64,000 bases of DNA, taken from the NCBI GenBank assembly GCA_029561345.1, contig JAKQJC010000022.1:62001-126000 (forward strand). The letters are read 5' to 3'. Each line of letters starts with the position of its first letter. Position 1 is the stretch's first letter. This stretch comes from Chloroflexota bacterium. Its GTDB lineage: Bacteria; Chloroflexota; Anaerolineae; Anaerolineales; Anaerolineaceae. This document shows positions 1 to 9,233 of the stretch, piece by piece. The notes beneath the pieces were generated by a model that saw only the letters and a program-made list of their open reading frames with translations, was not told the DNA's origin and did no database searches. The position numbers were made by a program, and so were the translations under genes.

Positions 1-36
1 AATACCCCCGTTTGAAAAACAGAGGCATTTTGAAAT

Positions 37-327
37 TCAGGTGTTTTTTTGTTTTCTGACATCTTTGCGGCGGGGATGTTTGCGCCCACGGCCGGGTGAG
101 CGAATGGGCCTGCCAGCCTCTGGGCTGAGGAGCAGGTTAAGCTGCATCACCGCACGGGGGTCGTAATCGCGCTTACCGCACACATCACATACCCAGGCCG
201 GGAAATTTGGAACAGTGATCAGTTCTTCGCCGATCCAGGTGAAATAGGTGATCAGGCGAAGGTGCATTTGCCCGCCCTGACATTTGGTGCAGGGCTGCGA
301 AGGAGATAAGGGATCAGCCCGATTCAA
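37..327 (-). CDS. YgiT-like small zinc-finger protein
   Basis: A 96-residue protein with two CxxC pairs (CTKC near residues 13-16 and CDVC near 47-50) that should bind one zinc ion, as in YgiT/MqsA-type N-terminal zinc fingers. The tail is short and very basic (RSPGRGRKHPRRKD region), which suggests nucleic-acid contact. No helix-turn-helix is evident. The start is a TTG directly after the TGA stop of deoC, so it is translationally coupled to it; an internal ATG at residue 21 would remove the first CxxC and is unlikely. No toxin partner is seen. Domain call is from the cysteine pattern; the role is unknown. Confidence 0.6.
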   Translation of the reverse strand: MNRADPLSPSQPCTKCQGGQMHLRLITYFTWIGEELITVPNFPAWVCDVCGKRDYDPRAVMQLNLLLSPEAGRPIRSPGRGRKHPRRKDVRKQKNT

Positions 328-1086
328 TCAGGCCTCCGGCCCGGCTGCAGCCTGCTGCATGATTTTGACCCCGGCGCTGGAGCCCAGGCGGTTTGCGCCG
401 GCAGAAATCATGGCGCGAGCATCATCAAGTGTGCGCACGCCGCCAGCCGCCTTGACGCCCATTTTCTCGCCAACAACGGCGCGCATCAGCGCCACATCAT
501 CAACAGTGGCGCCGCTAGAGGCAAATCCGGTGGAGGTCTTAACAAAGTCAGCGCCGGCGCGCTGGCACATCAGACAGGCCATGATTTTTTCAGTACGGTT
601 GAGGTAAGCCATTTCAAGAATGACCTTGACCCCGGCTTTCAGGGCATGGGCGGCTTCGACCACAGCCTGAACATCTTCGAAAACAGGCTCAAAATCGCCG
701 CCTTTCAAAACACCGATGGGGATGACCATATCCACTTCGGCAGCGCCTTCCTCGATGCACCAGCGGGTTTCAGCCACTTTGACTGCGGTGGATGTGGCTC
801 CAAGAGGAAAACCAATGACGGTGCAGACGCCCACCTGGCTGCCGGCAAGTTTTTTAGCAGCGCGGGGGATGAAGACGGGATTGATGCAGACGGTGGCGAA
901 ATTCCAGGTCAGGGCTTCTTCACACAGTTGATCTATCTGAGCGGGGGTGGCTTCCGGCTTCAGAATGGTGTGGTCAATCCAGCGGGCCAGTTCCTTCCCT
1001 TGCGGTTGGGCAAGAGGGGGGACAGATGGGAGTTTCAGATCCATGGCCTGAGTCAGGGTGAGGAGTTCGTGAATATTGGGTTTCAT
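328..1086 (-). CDS. deoC: Deoxyribose-phosphate aldolase
   Basis: Cleaves 2-deoxyribose-5-phosphate to glyceraldehyde-3-phosphate and acetaldehyde in deoxynucleoside catabolism (cytosol). The 252-residue class I aldolase shows the Schiff-base lysine in FVKTSTGF (K183), the second active-site lysine in VKAAGG (K212) and the acidic residue in AEVDMVI (D119). It has an N-terminal extension of about 35 residues before WIDHTIL compared with short bacterial DeoC. The ATG is preceded by AAAGGA. It is followed without a gap by the small zinc-finger gene. No other deo gene is nearby, so it may serve general salvage. Confidence 0.93.
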   Translation of the reverse strand: MKPNIHELLTLTQAMDLKLPSVPPLAQPQGKELARWIDHTILKPEATPAQIDQLCEEALTWNFATVCINPVFIPRAAKKLAGSQVGVCTVIGFPLGATSTAVKVAETRWCIEEGAAEVDMVIPIGVLKGGDFEPVFEDVQAVVEAAHALKAGVKVILEMAYLNRTEKIMACLMCQRAGADFVKTSTGFASSGATVDDVALMRAVVGEKMGVKAAGGVRTLDDARAMISAGANRLGSSAGVKIMQQAAAGPEA

Positions 1087-1139
1087 ATTATCCTTTGGGC
1101 GCCAGTGGAACCAACTGCGCCATCCTCCTTGTGATTGGT

Positions 1140-1745
1140 TTATTGGGATGAGCCTTTAGCCTGGTCAACCAGGTCAGGAATCATCAGAGAGGCGAAGCGG
1201 TCGAGCGGCCAGTAAGCAAAGATGGCCTGACCGACCACATGATTAAAACTGACCATGCCCCACTGGTGCGAGTCGGAAGAAGAGTTGCGGTTATCGCCCA
1301 ACACGAAGAATGATTCAGGGGGAACCGTCCATGTGCCGTTATAGGCTGGCGCCGCGGCAATGTAATCTTCTTTAACAATCACGCCATTGATTTGCACCGT
1401 ACCATTCTGGACCGTCACAACATCGCCGGGCAGGCCAATGACTCGTTTGATGTAATCTTCCTTATCTGGATTGGCTGGATTGTGAAAAATGATAATATCA
1501 CCGCGATGGGCCTGACCGAATTTGTAAGCCAGGCGGTTAACCAGGACAAATTGACCTGGCTCAAGGGTGGGTTTCATGGATATATTTTCCACCCGCACGC
1601 GAGCAGTCAGGGCATTGATGCCCAAGAAGAGCACCAGGGCCAGCATAAGGGTTTCGACAATGTCTATCAGAATCCCCAAAATGGCTTTGCGGTTGGTGGC
1701 TGGCGGAGCCGGTTCGGGTAATACTTCAGTTTGATAGGTTTCCAA
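1140..1745 (-). CDS. lepB: Signal peptidase I
   Basis: Membrane serine protease that removes signal peptides from exported proteins. Of 201 residues, about 22-46 form a single N-terminal membrane anchor, followed by the catalytic serine in ENISMKPTL (S56), the general-base lysine in [11 protein letters not shown] (K100) and the conserved [14 protein letters not shown] box near 150-163. Length and single anchor match the Gram-positive/Chloroflexi S26A type. The start appears to be TTG at 1745, with AAGGAA about 8 bases before it. It is divergent from the clp operon; the many exported lipoproteins in this window are likely substrates. Confidence 0.93.
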   Translation of the reverse strand: METYQTEVLPEPAPPATNRKAILGILIDIVETLMLALVLFLGINALTARVRVENISMKPTLEPGQFVLVNRLAYKFGQAHRGDIIIFHNPANPDKEDYIKRVIGLPGDVVTVQNGTVQINGVIVKEDYIAAAPAYNGTWTVPPESFFVLGDNRNSSSDSHQWGMVSFNHVVGQAIFAYWPLDRFASLMIPDLVDQAKGSSQ

Positions 1746-1878
1746 GATGCGTATTCCTTCCGAATATGATTATAAAGCGGCTTCAGAGGGGCGTAAAGGG
1801 CAAAGGCTTTTTGACTTTCGCAATCTGAAGAATGTGTGTAGAATTTAATTATTCCGGTCAACACAAGGAGATCATCAT

Positions 1879-4308
1879 ATGGATATTTCGGCTGGTGTGG
1901 AAGTGTTACTGGCCATTTCTGCTCAGGAAGCGGTCAACCTGGCTGCTGAAGAACTGGATGTGGAACATATTTTCATCGGGTTGTTGAAACTTGAGGATTT
2001 GAAGGATGTGCCTCCAGAACAGATGGAGGCGGCGTTGCGTTCAAAATGGGAAGAGGCCATGGCGGAGGCGCAGGAGGTAACCGGCTTCTTTGAGAAACAG
2101 CATGTGGACATGGTCAAATCGCGGCGGCGGTTGAGGGGCATTTTAAGTAAGCGGCGCCAGGGGCGTTTCAGCGGGCACCGCACCGAACGCTGCAGGCAGT
2201 TGTTTCAGGGGGCGCAATCGTGGGCGCTGCAGCACGGCACCATGGAAATTGGGTTGATGGACCTTCTGTATGCCTGTTTGTCATCGCCCAGCGAAGAGAT
2301 GGACCTGTTGTTCAAGGAATTGGGTCTGGCCCGGGATAAACTGCTGCCCGATCCGGCTTCTGTGAGCGTGGCGCCCCGGCCGGAAAAATCGGGTCTGGAC
2401 GAGATGGCAGGAAAGGACGAAGCGGCCCCGCCTGTGCGCAACAAGCGCCCGGAAAAAGCCAGCCAGCTTTCTCGCTATGGGCGCGACCTGACTGAACTGG
2501 CCAAAGCCGGTAAATTGAACCCGACCATTGGCCGCAAGGAGGAGATCAGAGAATTGGCGCGGATTCTGAGCCAGAAAATGCGCCATAATCCCATTCTTTT
2601 GGGCGATCCGGGGGTAGGAAAGACGGCGATTGTGGAGGGACTGGCCCAGCGTGCCGTCGAGGCGGATGCGCCGGCAGCCATCCGCGACCTGCATTTCATC
2701 GAGATCACCATGGCGGCCCTGGTGGCCGGGGCGGCGTATCGCGGACAATTTGAAGAACGCTTGATGGATGTGCTGCGGAAAGCCAAGGAAGATCCGAATG
2801 TGGTCATTTTCATTGATGAACTTCACACCATGATGGGCGCGGGGGCCGGAGAAGGCTCGCTGGATGCCGCCAATATCTTAAAACCGGCGTTGGCTGCAGG
2901 TGAGATTCGATGCATCGGCGCCACGACCATTGATGAATATCGCAAGCACATCGAAAAAGATGGCGCTATGGCGCGGCGCTTCCAGCCGATCTGGGTTGAG
3001 CCCAGTTCCAGAGAAGATACGATAGAAATCCTGAGGGGGTTGCGCCCGCGGCTTGAGATTCACCACGGCATCAATATCCCTGAAGAGGTGATTGACCAGC
3101 TCGTTGATTGGGTGGGACGGTATATCTTTGAGGGAGCATTTCCGGATAAGGCCATCATGACCCTGGATGAAGCCTGCGCCCGCCGGCAGCTTGTGACCAT
3201 GACCACGCAAAAGGCTGGAACAGGCGCGGTGGAAGAGGTCAAACGCCTGGAACTGGAGGATGTGGCGGGGGTGGTTGCGCGGCGTACCCAGATACCGCTG
3301 GAGGTGATTCTGCAAAGCGACGATCAACGGCTGCTGCAGATTGAGGGGCAGCTTAAGGAACGGGTGATGGGGCAGGATGCCGCGGTGGCCACCTTATCCC
3401 GGCTGGTGCGTTCGGTACGGGCAGGATTGATGCCGGTAGAACGGCCAACAGTGATTTTGTTTGCCGGCCCGACCGGCACAGGCAAAACCGAACTGGCCAA
3501 AGCCCTGGCCGAATTCTTGTATCACAGTGAAAAACGCCTGATCCGCCTGGATATGAGTGAATTTCAGGAAGAACACCAGGTGGCCAAGATCATCGGTTCA
3601 CCGCCCGGATATGTTGGATATGGAGAAGAGCCGTACCTTATTCGCGAGATCCGTTTGCACCCCAATTCGGTGGTGCTGCTGGATGAAATTGAAAAGGCCC
3701 ATCCCAAGATCTTATCCATTTTCCTGCAAGTGTTTGATGAAGGCCGCATGACGGATGCTCACGGCCGGCGTATTGTGTTTTCAGATGCCTTTTTTATCCT
3801 TACCTCCAACCTGGGAGCAGGTCCGGTTCAGAAAGCGCCTGCCCGGGTGGGCATTGGCCTGGGGAATGAGGACGAAGCCGCTGCTGATGATGGCGAGGCC
3901 TTAGAGAAACAGGTGCGTGGGGCAGTGACAGCTTATTTGCGCCCGGAACTGTTGAACCGGATTCAGGAAGTGGTGGTGTTCAGGGCGCTGAGCAAGCAGG
4001 CTGTTGAACAAATTCTGGAAAAACTGTTGAAAGGTCTGAATCAGAGGCTGGCGCTTAAACACATTGTGGTCAAACTGGATGAGAAAGCGCGCAATGCCAT
4101 TATCGAGCGCGGGTACAGTCCGGATTATGGGGCGCGTAACCTGGCGAGAATTTTTGAACGCATGGTTTTTGATCCCCTTTCACAGGCCATTCTCCAGGGA
4201 GAAATAAAACCCGGGCAGACGGTGTGCATTGGCTGGCAGAATGAAAAAATTGCTCTTTCAGAGGTCTTTGACCCGGACCAAATAAAGCCAGGAATGGAAT
4301 CGCTGTAA
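1879..4308 (+). CDS. HSP100 Clp ATPase (ClpA/ClpC type), ClpP partner
   Basis: AAA+ unfoldase of 809 residues. An N-terminal double Clp-N domain (about 1-150) and a Pro/charged linker precede the D1 module with Walker A GDPGVGKT (242-249), Walker B FIDELH and the [17 protein letters not shown] region. D2 carries Walker A GPTGTGKT (530-537), Walker [11 protein letters not shown] and pore motif [10 protein letters not shown]. The coiled M-domain of ClpB/ClpC is nearly absent, so the layout is ClpA-like. An insertion with [11 protein letters not shown] lies where ClpA, ClpC and ClpX carry the ClpP-docking IGF/LGF loop. clpP follows after 12 bases, so the pair should form an ATP-dependent protease. 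ATG is preceded by AAGGAG. I see no CIRCE element upstream. Confidence 0.88.
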   Translation: MDISAGVEVLLAISAQEAVNLAAEELDVEHIFIGLLKLEDLKDVPPEQMEAALRSKWEEAMAEAQEVTGFFEKQHVDMVKSRRRLRGILSKRRQGRFSGHRTERCRQLFQGAQSWALQHGTMEIGLMDLLYACLSSPSEEMDLLFKELGLARDKLLPDPASVSVAPRPEKSGLDEMAGKDEAAPPVRNKRPEKASQLSRYGRDLTELAKAGKLNPTIGRKEEIRELARILSQKMRHNPILLGDPGVGKTAIVEGLAQRAVEADAPAAIRDLHFIEITMAALVAGAAYRGQFEERLMDVLRKAKEDPNVVIFIDELHTMMGAGAGEGSLDAANILKPALAAGEIRCIGATTIDEYRKHIEKDGAMARRFQPIWVEPSSREDTIEILRGLRPRLEIHHGINIPEEVIDQLVDWVGRYIFEGAFPDKAIMTLDEACARRQLVTMTTQKAGTGAVEEVKRLELEDVAGVVARRTQIPLEVILQSDDQRLLQIEGQLKERVMGQDAAVATLSRLVRSVRAGLMPVERPTVILFAGPTGTGKTELAKALAEFLYHSEKRLIRLDMSEFQEEHQVAKIIGSPPGYVGYGEEPYLIREIRLHPNSVVLLDEIEKAHPKILSIFLQVFDEGRMTDAHGRRIVFSDAFFILTSNLGAGPVQKAPARVGIGLGNEDEAAADDGEALEKQVRGAVTAYLRPELLNRIQEVVVFRALSKQAVEQILEKLLKGLNQRLALKHIVVKLDEKARNAIIERGYSPDYGARNLARIFERMVFDPLSQAILQGEIKPGQTVCIGWQNEKIALSEVFDPDQIKPGMESL

Positions 4309-4320
4309 GGAAGGAAAAAA

Positions 4321-4914
4321 ATGGAAAAGAACATACTGCATGTGCCGTATATTATGGAACAAACGCCATTGGGAGCACGCCAGGTGGATATTTTCTCCCG
4401 CCTGCTCTCAGAGCGGATTATCATTCTGACCGGTGAGATTCATGATGACCTGGCGGATATTCTGGTGGCGCAGATGTTTCTGCTGGAAGCGCTGGATCCG
4501 AAAAAAGATATTTTTATGTACATTAACAGCCCGGGCGGTTCGGTGACATCCGGGCTGGCAATTTATGATGTGATGCATTTCATCACCTGTGATGTTTCCA
4601 CCGTCTGCATTGGCCAGGCAGCTTCGATGGCGGCGGTTTTGCTGGCGGCAGGTGCGCAGGGAAAACGCCAGGCGCTGCCGCACTCTCGGGTGATGATTCA
4701 CCAGCCGTTGGGCGGCGCCCAGGGGCAGGCCTCGGATATGGAGATTCAGGTCAAGGAAATGATGCGCATTAAAGGCCTGTTAAATGACATCCTTTGCAAG
4801 CATACGGGCCAGTCATTGCCGACCATTCAACGGGACACAGACCGGGATTTCTTTATGACAGCTGAAGAAGCCAAGCAATACGGGTTAATTGACCGGGTGG
4901 TGCAGCGCCGTTAA
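4321..4914 (+). CDS. clpP: ATP-dependent Clp protease proteolytic subunit
   Basis: Serine peptidase subunit of 197 residues forming the double-heptamer degradation chamber. The catalytic triad is visible with canonical spacing: S102 in [10 protein letters not shown]127 in VMIHQPLGG and D176 in RDTDRD. The [18 protein letters not shown] region is the oxyanion-hole segment. There is little or no propeptide before VPYIMEQT. It is translated from ATG with AAGGAAGG ahead and lies 12 bases after the HSP100 gene, so the two are co-expressed. A decayed GGDEF fragment on the other strand overlaps its last 4 bases. Confidence 0.96.
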   Translation: MEKNILHVPYIMEQTPLGARQVDIFSRLLSERIIILTGEIHDDLADILVAQMFLLEALDPKKDIFMYINSPGGSVTSGLAIYDVMHFITCDVSTVCIGQAASMAAVLLAAGAQGKRQALPHSRVMIHQPLGGAQGQASDMEIQVKEMMRIKGLLNDILCKHTGQSLPTIQRDTDRDFFMTAEEAKQYGLIDRVVQRR

Positions 4915-5265
4915 TAAATGGAATCTGCGTGACCGGCTTCCAGGTGATGCAGGGGTTTTTCTGCAACCACGGCATGATCGGCGCTGCGAAGAAGATCGGA
5001 GAGATTATCATTGTAACTGACCTGGGCAAGGCCGATGGACATGCGCACACACAGAGGGTCGCTACTTGCCTGAGTAGACAGAGTTGCGCGCAGCGCAGTG
5101 ATGCACGCCATCGCTTTTTCCTGGCTGGTCTGCCACATCAATATCACAAATTCATCGCCCCCAAAACGGGCGATGATGCATTCATGGGGAAAGTTTTTAT
5201 TGAGAAAGTGGGCGGCTTTTTTTTAGCAATTCATTGCCAGCAGCATGGCCCATATTATGATACAT
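4911..5265 (-). pseudogene. Degraded GGDEF-domain fragment
   Basis: On the minus strand this stretch encodes most of a diguanylate-cyclase GGDEF domain in two frames. From an ATG at 5265 it reads YHNMGHAAGNELLKK, matching the YGHAAGDELLK helix of GGDEF domains. The frame then breaks in an eight-T run (5217-5224 on the plus strand) and resumes as AAHFLN, IIARFGGDEFVILM, SIGLAQ and DLLRSADHAV before a stop at 4911. The first part of the domain (the substrate-binding FxxxND segment) and any sensory domain are missing. It fills the gap between clpP and the CRP-like gene. One base fewer in the homopolymer would restore the frame, so a sequencing error is possible, but the 5' truncation remains. 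Confidence 0.75.
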
Positions 5266-5271
5266 CGTGGG

Positions 5272-5952
5272 TTAATTCTCCAATAAGTTCTGCAGGGCAC
5301 TGATTTGACGGATGGAGATGCTTTTGCGGTCATAATCAATCAATCCATCGGCTTTCATGGCTGCCAGTTCGCGGGAAAGAGAGGGACGAGGCATTCCCAA
5401 CAGCAGGGCGAGCTCATTGCGGGAGGGGGTGATGGATAAATGCAATTTTTTTTGTTTGCCAAATTCCTCCAAAATATAGAAGGTGATTTTTTGGCGCAGC
5501 GATTGGAATGACAGGCTTTTGATCTTTTTATTGAGCATCAGGATTTTGTTGGAAAGCAGGCGCATCAGGTTGGTCATAAAGATCGGCGAGGAGACACCCA
5601 GGCGGATGGCAGCTTCCTTGTTGAGGTAAATGATCCGCGCAGGTTCATTGGCCAGAATGGTGGCTGGATAGGTGTTCTGGTCGGAGAATACGATTACTTC
5701 TCCGAAGCTGCTGCCTGGCAAAAGGGTGTCTATGATTAAACAGCGCCCGTCGCCAAAGGTTTTTTGAGCGTGAACGCTGCCCGCAACGATCAGGCCGATA
5801 GACTCGCATGGATCGCCTTCAAGAGCCACAATCTCGTCTTTTTCATAACATTTCATGGCGAGGGGGACTTGCGTATGAAATGCCTGCAATTCAACCAGGC
5901 TCATGTTTCTGAATAGAGGGTTTGCCAGAAGGGATTGAAGGGGAATTTTCAT
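5272..5952 (-). CDS. CRP/FNR-family regulator, HcpR-like
   Basis: Transcription factor of 226 residues: N-terminal cyclic-nucleotide-binding-like beta-roll (about 15-130, with GSVHAQK and LLPGSSFGEVIVFS), dimerisation helix, and C-terminal winged helix with recognition region SRNELALLLGMPRPSLSREL. It lacks the N-terminal cysteine cluster of FNR. It is divergent from the ferredoxin-hcp operon, the arrangement known for HcpR, a haem-dependent nitric-oxide sensor of this superfamily. The perfect palindrome at 5958-5971 lies 6 bases before its ATG and overlaps its leader, so it may repress itself while activating hcp. Assignment to HcpR is by context, not by a diagnostic residue. Confidence 0.8.
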   Translation of the reverse strand: MKIPLQSLLANPLFRNMSLVELQAFHTQVPLAMKCYEKDEIVALEGDPCESIGLIVAGSVHAQKTFGDGRCLIIDTLLPGSSFGEVIVFSDQNTYPATILANEPARIIYLNKEAAIRLGVSSPIFMTNLMRLLSNKILMLNKKIKSLSFQSLRQKITFYILEEFGKQKKLHLSITPSRNELALLLGMPRPSLSRELAAMKADGLIDYDRKSISIRQISALQNLLEN

Positions 5953-5957
5953 CTTTC

Positions 5958-5971
5958 GTAACCTGCGTTAC
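5958..5971. promoter_or_regulatory. Palindromic operator GTAAC-N4-GTTAC
   Basis: GTAACCTGCGTTAC is a perfect 5-4-5 inverted repeat, the size expected for a CRP/FNR-family dimer. Its centre (5964.5) lies about 41 bases before the transcription start predicted from the TATAAT box at 5994-5999, the classic class II activator position. It also sits in the leader of the divergent regulator gene. GTAAC-type half sites have, from memory, been reported for some HcpR regulators. Confidence 0.7.
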
Positions 5972-5993
5972 ATAAATATGACTAATTTTATCC

Positions 5994-5999
5994 TATAAT
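5994..5999 (+). promoter_or_regulatory. -10 box of the ferredoxin-hcp promoter
   Basis: Consensus TATAAT with no good -35 box at 17 bases (CATAAA is there instead). This fits a promoter that needs an activator bound at the adjacent palindrome. The predicted start is near 6006, about 20 bases before the ferredoxin-like gene. Confidence 0.6.
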
Positions 6000-6026
6000 C
6001 AAAAACATAACAAGATGGAGATGACC

Positions 6027-6758
6027 ATGAAACGAAAAATTATCCAAATTAATGAAGAGAAATGCAACGGCTGCGGGCTGTGCGCCCAGGCCTGCCATGA
6101 AGGCGCGATCGCCATGATGGACGGCAAAGCGCGGCTGATCAGCGATACCTATTGCGACGGTTTGGGAGCCTGCCTGCCGGAATGTCCGACAGGCGCCATC
6201 AGCATGGTGGAAAAGGAGGCCAATGCATATGACGAAGAAGCAGTGAAACAACATCTGGCGGAACGGCAGCCAGCAGCTGATCTGCAGCAGACCCATCAGC
6301 ACCACCACGGCGGAGGCTGCCCGGGAAGCCTGGTGCGATCGATGGGCCGGCACGAGGCTGCGGTGGCATCAGCGCCTGAAACGGATGTGCCGGGTTCCGA
6401 GTTGAGTCAGTGGCCCGTGCAGATAAAACTGGTCAATCCGCGCGCTCCATTTTTGCAAGGCGCCAACCTGTTGATCGCCGCTGACTGCACTGCTTATGCT
6501 TACGCTCATTTTCACCGAGATTTTATCCGCGGCCGGGTGACACTGATCGGCTGTCCAAAGTTGGATGATAATGCCCTGTATGCGGAAAAGTTTGCGGAGA
6601 TGCTTGCTGAAAATGAAATCAAGAGCATCACGGTAGTGCGGATGGAAGTACCTTGCTGCGGCGGGATCGTCCAGGCTGTGAAAAATGCCATGTTATCCAG
6701 CGGCACGATTGTGCCGTATAATGAAGTTGTCATCAATATCGATGGCAGCGTGAAATAA
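6027..6758 (+). CDS. 4Fe-4S ferredoxin-type protein, likely Hcp electron donor
   Basis: A 243-residue iron-sulfur protein. Near the N-terminus is a full CxxCxxCxxxC cluster (CNGCGLCAQACHEGA), followed by a second, differently spaced cysteine set (CDGLGACLPECP). A His-rich stretch (HQHHHGGGCPGS) leads into a C-terminal domain with further cysteines (ADCTAY, GCPKLDD, VPCCGG). It lies 34 bases before hcp under the same promoter, so it probably passes electrons to Hcp. Of three in-frame ATGs (6015, 6021, 6027) the last is chosen because GGAG lies 6 bases before it. Similar proteins beside hcp in anaerobes are of unproven function. Confidence 0.8.
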   Translation: MKRKIIQINEEKCNGCGLCAQACHEGAIAMMDGKARLISDTYCDGLGACLPECPTGAISMVEKEANAYDEEAVKQHLAERQPAADLQQTHQHHHGGGCPGSLVRSMGRHEAAVASAPETDVPGSELSQWPVQIKLVNPRAPFLQGANLLIAADCTAYAYAHFHRDFIRGRVTLIGCPKLDDNALYAEKFAEMLAENEIKSITVVRMEVPCCGGIVQAVKNAMLSSGTIVPYNEVVINIDGSVK

Positions 6759-6792
6759 GCCCCCGAATTATCTTTTGAAAGGAATACAATCA

Positions 6793-8442
6793 ATGGATAC
6801 CCCGATGTTTTGCTATCAATGTGAACAGACGGCTCAAGGAAAAGGCTGCACGCAGGTTGGCGTTTGTGGAAAAAGCAGCGAAGTGGCAATGATGCAAGAT
6901 TTGCTCATCTATCAACTGGAAGGAATTTCATATTATGCCAATTCCTTGCTGAAAGCAGGCGAGAAAATTAGCCAGGATATTCACTGGTTTGTGATTGACG
7001 CCTGTTTTGCCACCTTGACCAATGTTAATTTCGACCCTACCCGTTTCTATGCCTTCCTTAAGGATGCACAGAAAATCAAGAGCGAATTGAAAGCCCGCGC
7101 CGGCAAGGTGCCCGGACCGGCTCCGCTGGCGGCCGTATATACTCTGCCTGAAAACGAAGCCCAGATCATGGCTGATTCCAAGACGATCAATATCCGCCCC
7201 TATGCTCAGGAAAAAATTGACATTCAATCGCTGAAAGACACCTTGCTCTTTGGTTTGAAGGGCATGGCAGCCTATGCTCATCACGCCTGGGTGCTGGGAT
7301 ATCACGATGATGCGGTCAGCCATCACTTTTATAAGGTTCTGGGCGCCATGGTGGATGACAGCCTGGGCGCGGAAGAACTGGTGGGCATGGTGATGGAATT
7401 TGGACAGGTGAACCTGGCCTGCATGGCGCTGCTGGACAAAGCCAACACTGAAACCTACGGCAACCCGCAGCCCACCCCGGCGCTGATCACCCGCAAAAAG
7501 GGTCCCTTCATTATTGTTTCAGGTCACGATCTGCACGATCTGGCCCAGCTTTTGGAACAGACCGAAGGCAAGGGAATCCATATTTACACACACGGCGAAA
7601 TGCTGCCTGCGCACGGTTATCCGGGCCTTAAGAAGTATACTCACCTGGTTGGCAATTTTGGCGGCGCCTGGCAGAATCAGCAGAAGGAATTTGACAAACT
7701 CCCTGGCGCGGTGCTGATGACCACCAACTGCCTGATGGAACCCAAGGCTTCGTACCGCGACCGCATTTTCACCAGCGGCGTGGTAGGCTGGGCAGATATT
7801 GGCCATATCGAAGCGGACCGCAGCGGAAAGAAAGACTTTACGCCATTGATTAACAAGGCCCTGGAATTGGGCGGCTGGACAGAAGACGAACCCGAAAAGA
7901 GTATTCTGGTCGGCTTTGGCCATGAGGCAACCCTGAGCCATGCGGGCGAAATCATTGAAGCCGTGAAAACCGGGCAGATTCGCCACTTCTTCCTGGTGGG
8001 CGGCTGCGACGGCGCCAAGATGGGCCGCAATTATTATACTGAATTTGCCGAGAAGACGCCAAAGGATACGGTTATACTGACCCTGGCCTGCGGCAAATAC
8101 CGGTTCAACAAGAGGGAATTTGGCACAGTGGCGGGCCTGCCGCGGCTGCTGGACATTGGACAGTGCAACGATGCCTACTCAGCCATTCAGATTGCGGTAG
8201 CGCTTTCAAAAGCCTTCAACTGTACCGTGAACGACCTGCCGCTGACCCTGGTGCTGTCATGGTACGAGCAGAAAGCGGTCTGCATTCTTCTCACCCTGCT
8301 TTCGTTGGGCATCAAGAATATCTACATTGGACCGAGCCTGCCGGCATTCCTCTCGCCGAATATTCTGCAATTTCTGGTAGAAAAATTCAACCTGACCCCC
8401 ATTTCGACGGCTGAGAAAGATCTGGCGACGATCCTCAAGTAA
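6793..8442 (+). CDS. hcp: Hybrid cluster protein (hydroxylamine / nitric oxide reductase)
   Basis: Cytosolic 549-residue Fe-S enzyme carrying a [4Fe-4S] cluster and the hybrid Fe-S-O cluster, known to reduce hydroxylamine and nitric oxide in nitrosative-stress defence. The N-terminal cysteines in MFCYQCEQTAQGKGC and VGVCGK have the Cx2Cx8Cx5C spacing of the Hcp type found in strict anaerobes. Hybrid-cluster ligand regions include SGHDLHDL, THGEMLPAHGYP, TTNCLMEP, LVGGCDGA and LACGKYRFN. The start is placed at 6793, with AAAGGA 9 bases before; an upstream TTG at 6775 overlaps that ribosome-binding site. A strong hairpin terminator follows at 8453. Confidence 0.96.
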   Translation: MDTPMFCYQCEQTAQGKGCTQVGVCGKSSEVAMMQDLLIYQLEGISYYANSLLKAGEKISQDIHWFVIDACFATLTNVNFDPTRFYAFLKDAQKIKSELKARAGKVPGPAPLAAVYTLPENEAQIMADSKTINIRPYAQEKIDIQSLKDTLLFGLKGMAAYAHHAWVLGYHDDAVSHHFYKVLGAMVDDSLGAEELVGMVMEFGQVNLACMALLDKANTETYGNPQPTPALITRKKGPFIIVSGHDLHDLAQLLEQTEGKGIHIYTHGEMLPAHGYPGLKKYTHLVGNFGGAWQNQQKEFDKLPGAVLMTTNCLMEPKASYRDRIFTSGVVGWADIGHIEADRSGKKDFTPLINKALELGGWTEDEPEKSILVGFGHEATLSHAGEIIEAVKTGQIRHFFLVGGCDGAKMGRNYYTEFAEKTPKDTVILTLACGKYRFNKREFGTVAGLPRLLDIGQCNDAYSAIQIAVALSKAFNCTVNDLPLTLVLSWYEQKAVCILLTLLSLGIKNIYIGPSLPAFLSPNILQFLVEKFNLTPISTAEKDLATILK

Positions 8443-8452
8443 GAAGAGCAAG

Positions 8453-8502
8453 CACCAAAATAAAATGGGCAGGAAGAGACTCCTGCCCATTTTATTTTGG
8501 TG
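8453..8502. terminator. Long hairpin terminator after hcp
   Basis: A 22-base perfect stem (arms CACCAAAATAAAATGGGCAGGA and its complement) around a 6-base loop. A/T-rich flanks on both arms give a U-tract for plus-strand transcripts. It separates hcp from the response-regulator gene. Confidence 0.85.
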
Positions 8503-8543
8503 TAGAATGGTTTTAATACACATTGAAATGACGCGAGGTTGAT

Positions 8544-9233
8544 ATGACCACAGTATTATTGATTGAAGATGAATTGGAATTATCGCGGGTGTTGAAATCC
8601 TATCTGGAAAAAGCGGGCTACACGGTGTTGGCTGCGGCCAGAGGAGATACTGGCCTGGCCCTATTTAACCAGCAAAAGCCAGATCTGGTCGTGTTGGATT
8701 TAAACCTGCCGGGAATGGATGGGCTGGATGTGGCCCGGGAAATCAGGCGTAAGGGTAACTGCCCGCTTATGATGGTGACGGCCAGGGTGGAAGAAACTGA
8801 CCGGCTGATTGGCCTGGAATTGGGCGCGGATGATTATGTGATCAAGCCCTATTCGCCGCGAGAAGTGGTCGCCAGGGTTAGGGCTGTACTGCGGCGGTCT
8901 GCCTGCAGTTCAGGGCCAGCCGTGCAATCGCTGAAAGCGGATGGACTGGAGATCAACCTGGAGTCGCATGAGGTGCGCAGAAATGGGGAAAGGGTTGATT
9001 TGACACCAACGGAGTTCAACCTGCTGACCACCATGGCGGCAGAGCCAGGGCGGGTTTTTTCAAGGCTGCAGCTTCTGGAAGCCGGGCAGGGGGTCGCCTA
9101 TGAAGGTTATGAACGCAGCATTGATGCGCATATCAAGAATCTGCGCGCAAAGATTGAGACCGACCCAAAGAAACCGCATTATATTCAGACGGTTTTTGGG
9201 GTTGGGTACAGGTTTCTTTCAAGGCAGGCTTAA
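8544..9233 (+). CDS. OmpR/PhoB-family response regulator (orphan)
   Basis: A 229-residue two-component regulator. The receiver domain (1-118) carries acidic residues ED near 8-9, phospho-acceptor D52 in VLDLNLPGMDG, T79 and K101 in VIKPYSP. The C-terminal winged helix (about 130-226) has LTPTEFNLLTTMA and HIKNLRAKIE followed by YIQTVFGVGYRF. No histidine kinase gene is next to it, so the partner is elsewhere or it is a true orphan. It follows the hcp terminator, has GAGGT before the ATG, and overlaps the end of the convergent M48 protease gene by 4 bases. Confidence 0.92.
   Translation: MTTVLLIEDELELSRVLKSYLEKAGYTVLAAARGDTGLALFNQQKPDLVVLDLNLPGMDGLDVAREIRRKGNCPLMMVTARVEETDRLIGLELGADDYVIKPYSPREVVARVRAVLRRSACSSGPAVQSLKADGLEINLESHEVRRNGERVDLTPTEFNLLTTMAAEPGRVFSRLQLLEAGQGVAYEGYERSIDAHIKNLRAKIETDPKKPHYIQTVFGVGYRFLSRQA

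Noticed and set aside
1746..1878. Possible CIRCE or CtsR heat-shock operator before the clp operon
   Set aside because: No TTAGCACTC-N9-GAGTGCTAA element or CtsR heptad repeat is present; TTGACT at 1811 is 22 bases from TAGAAT, too far for a convincing promoter.
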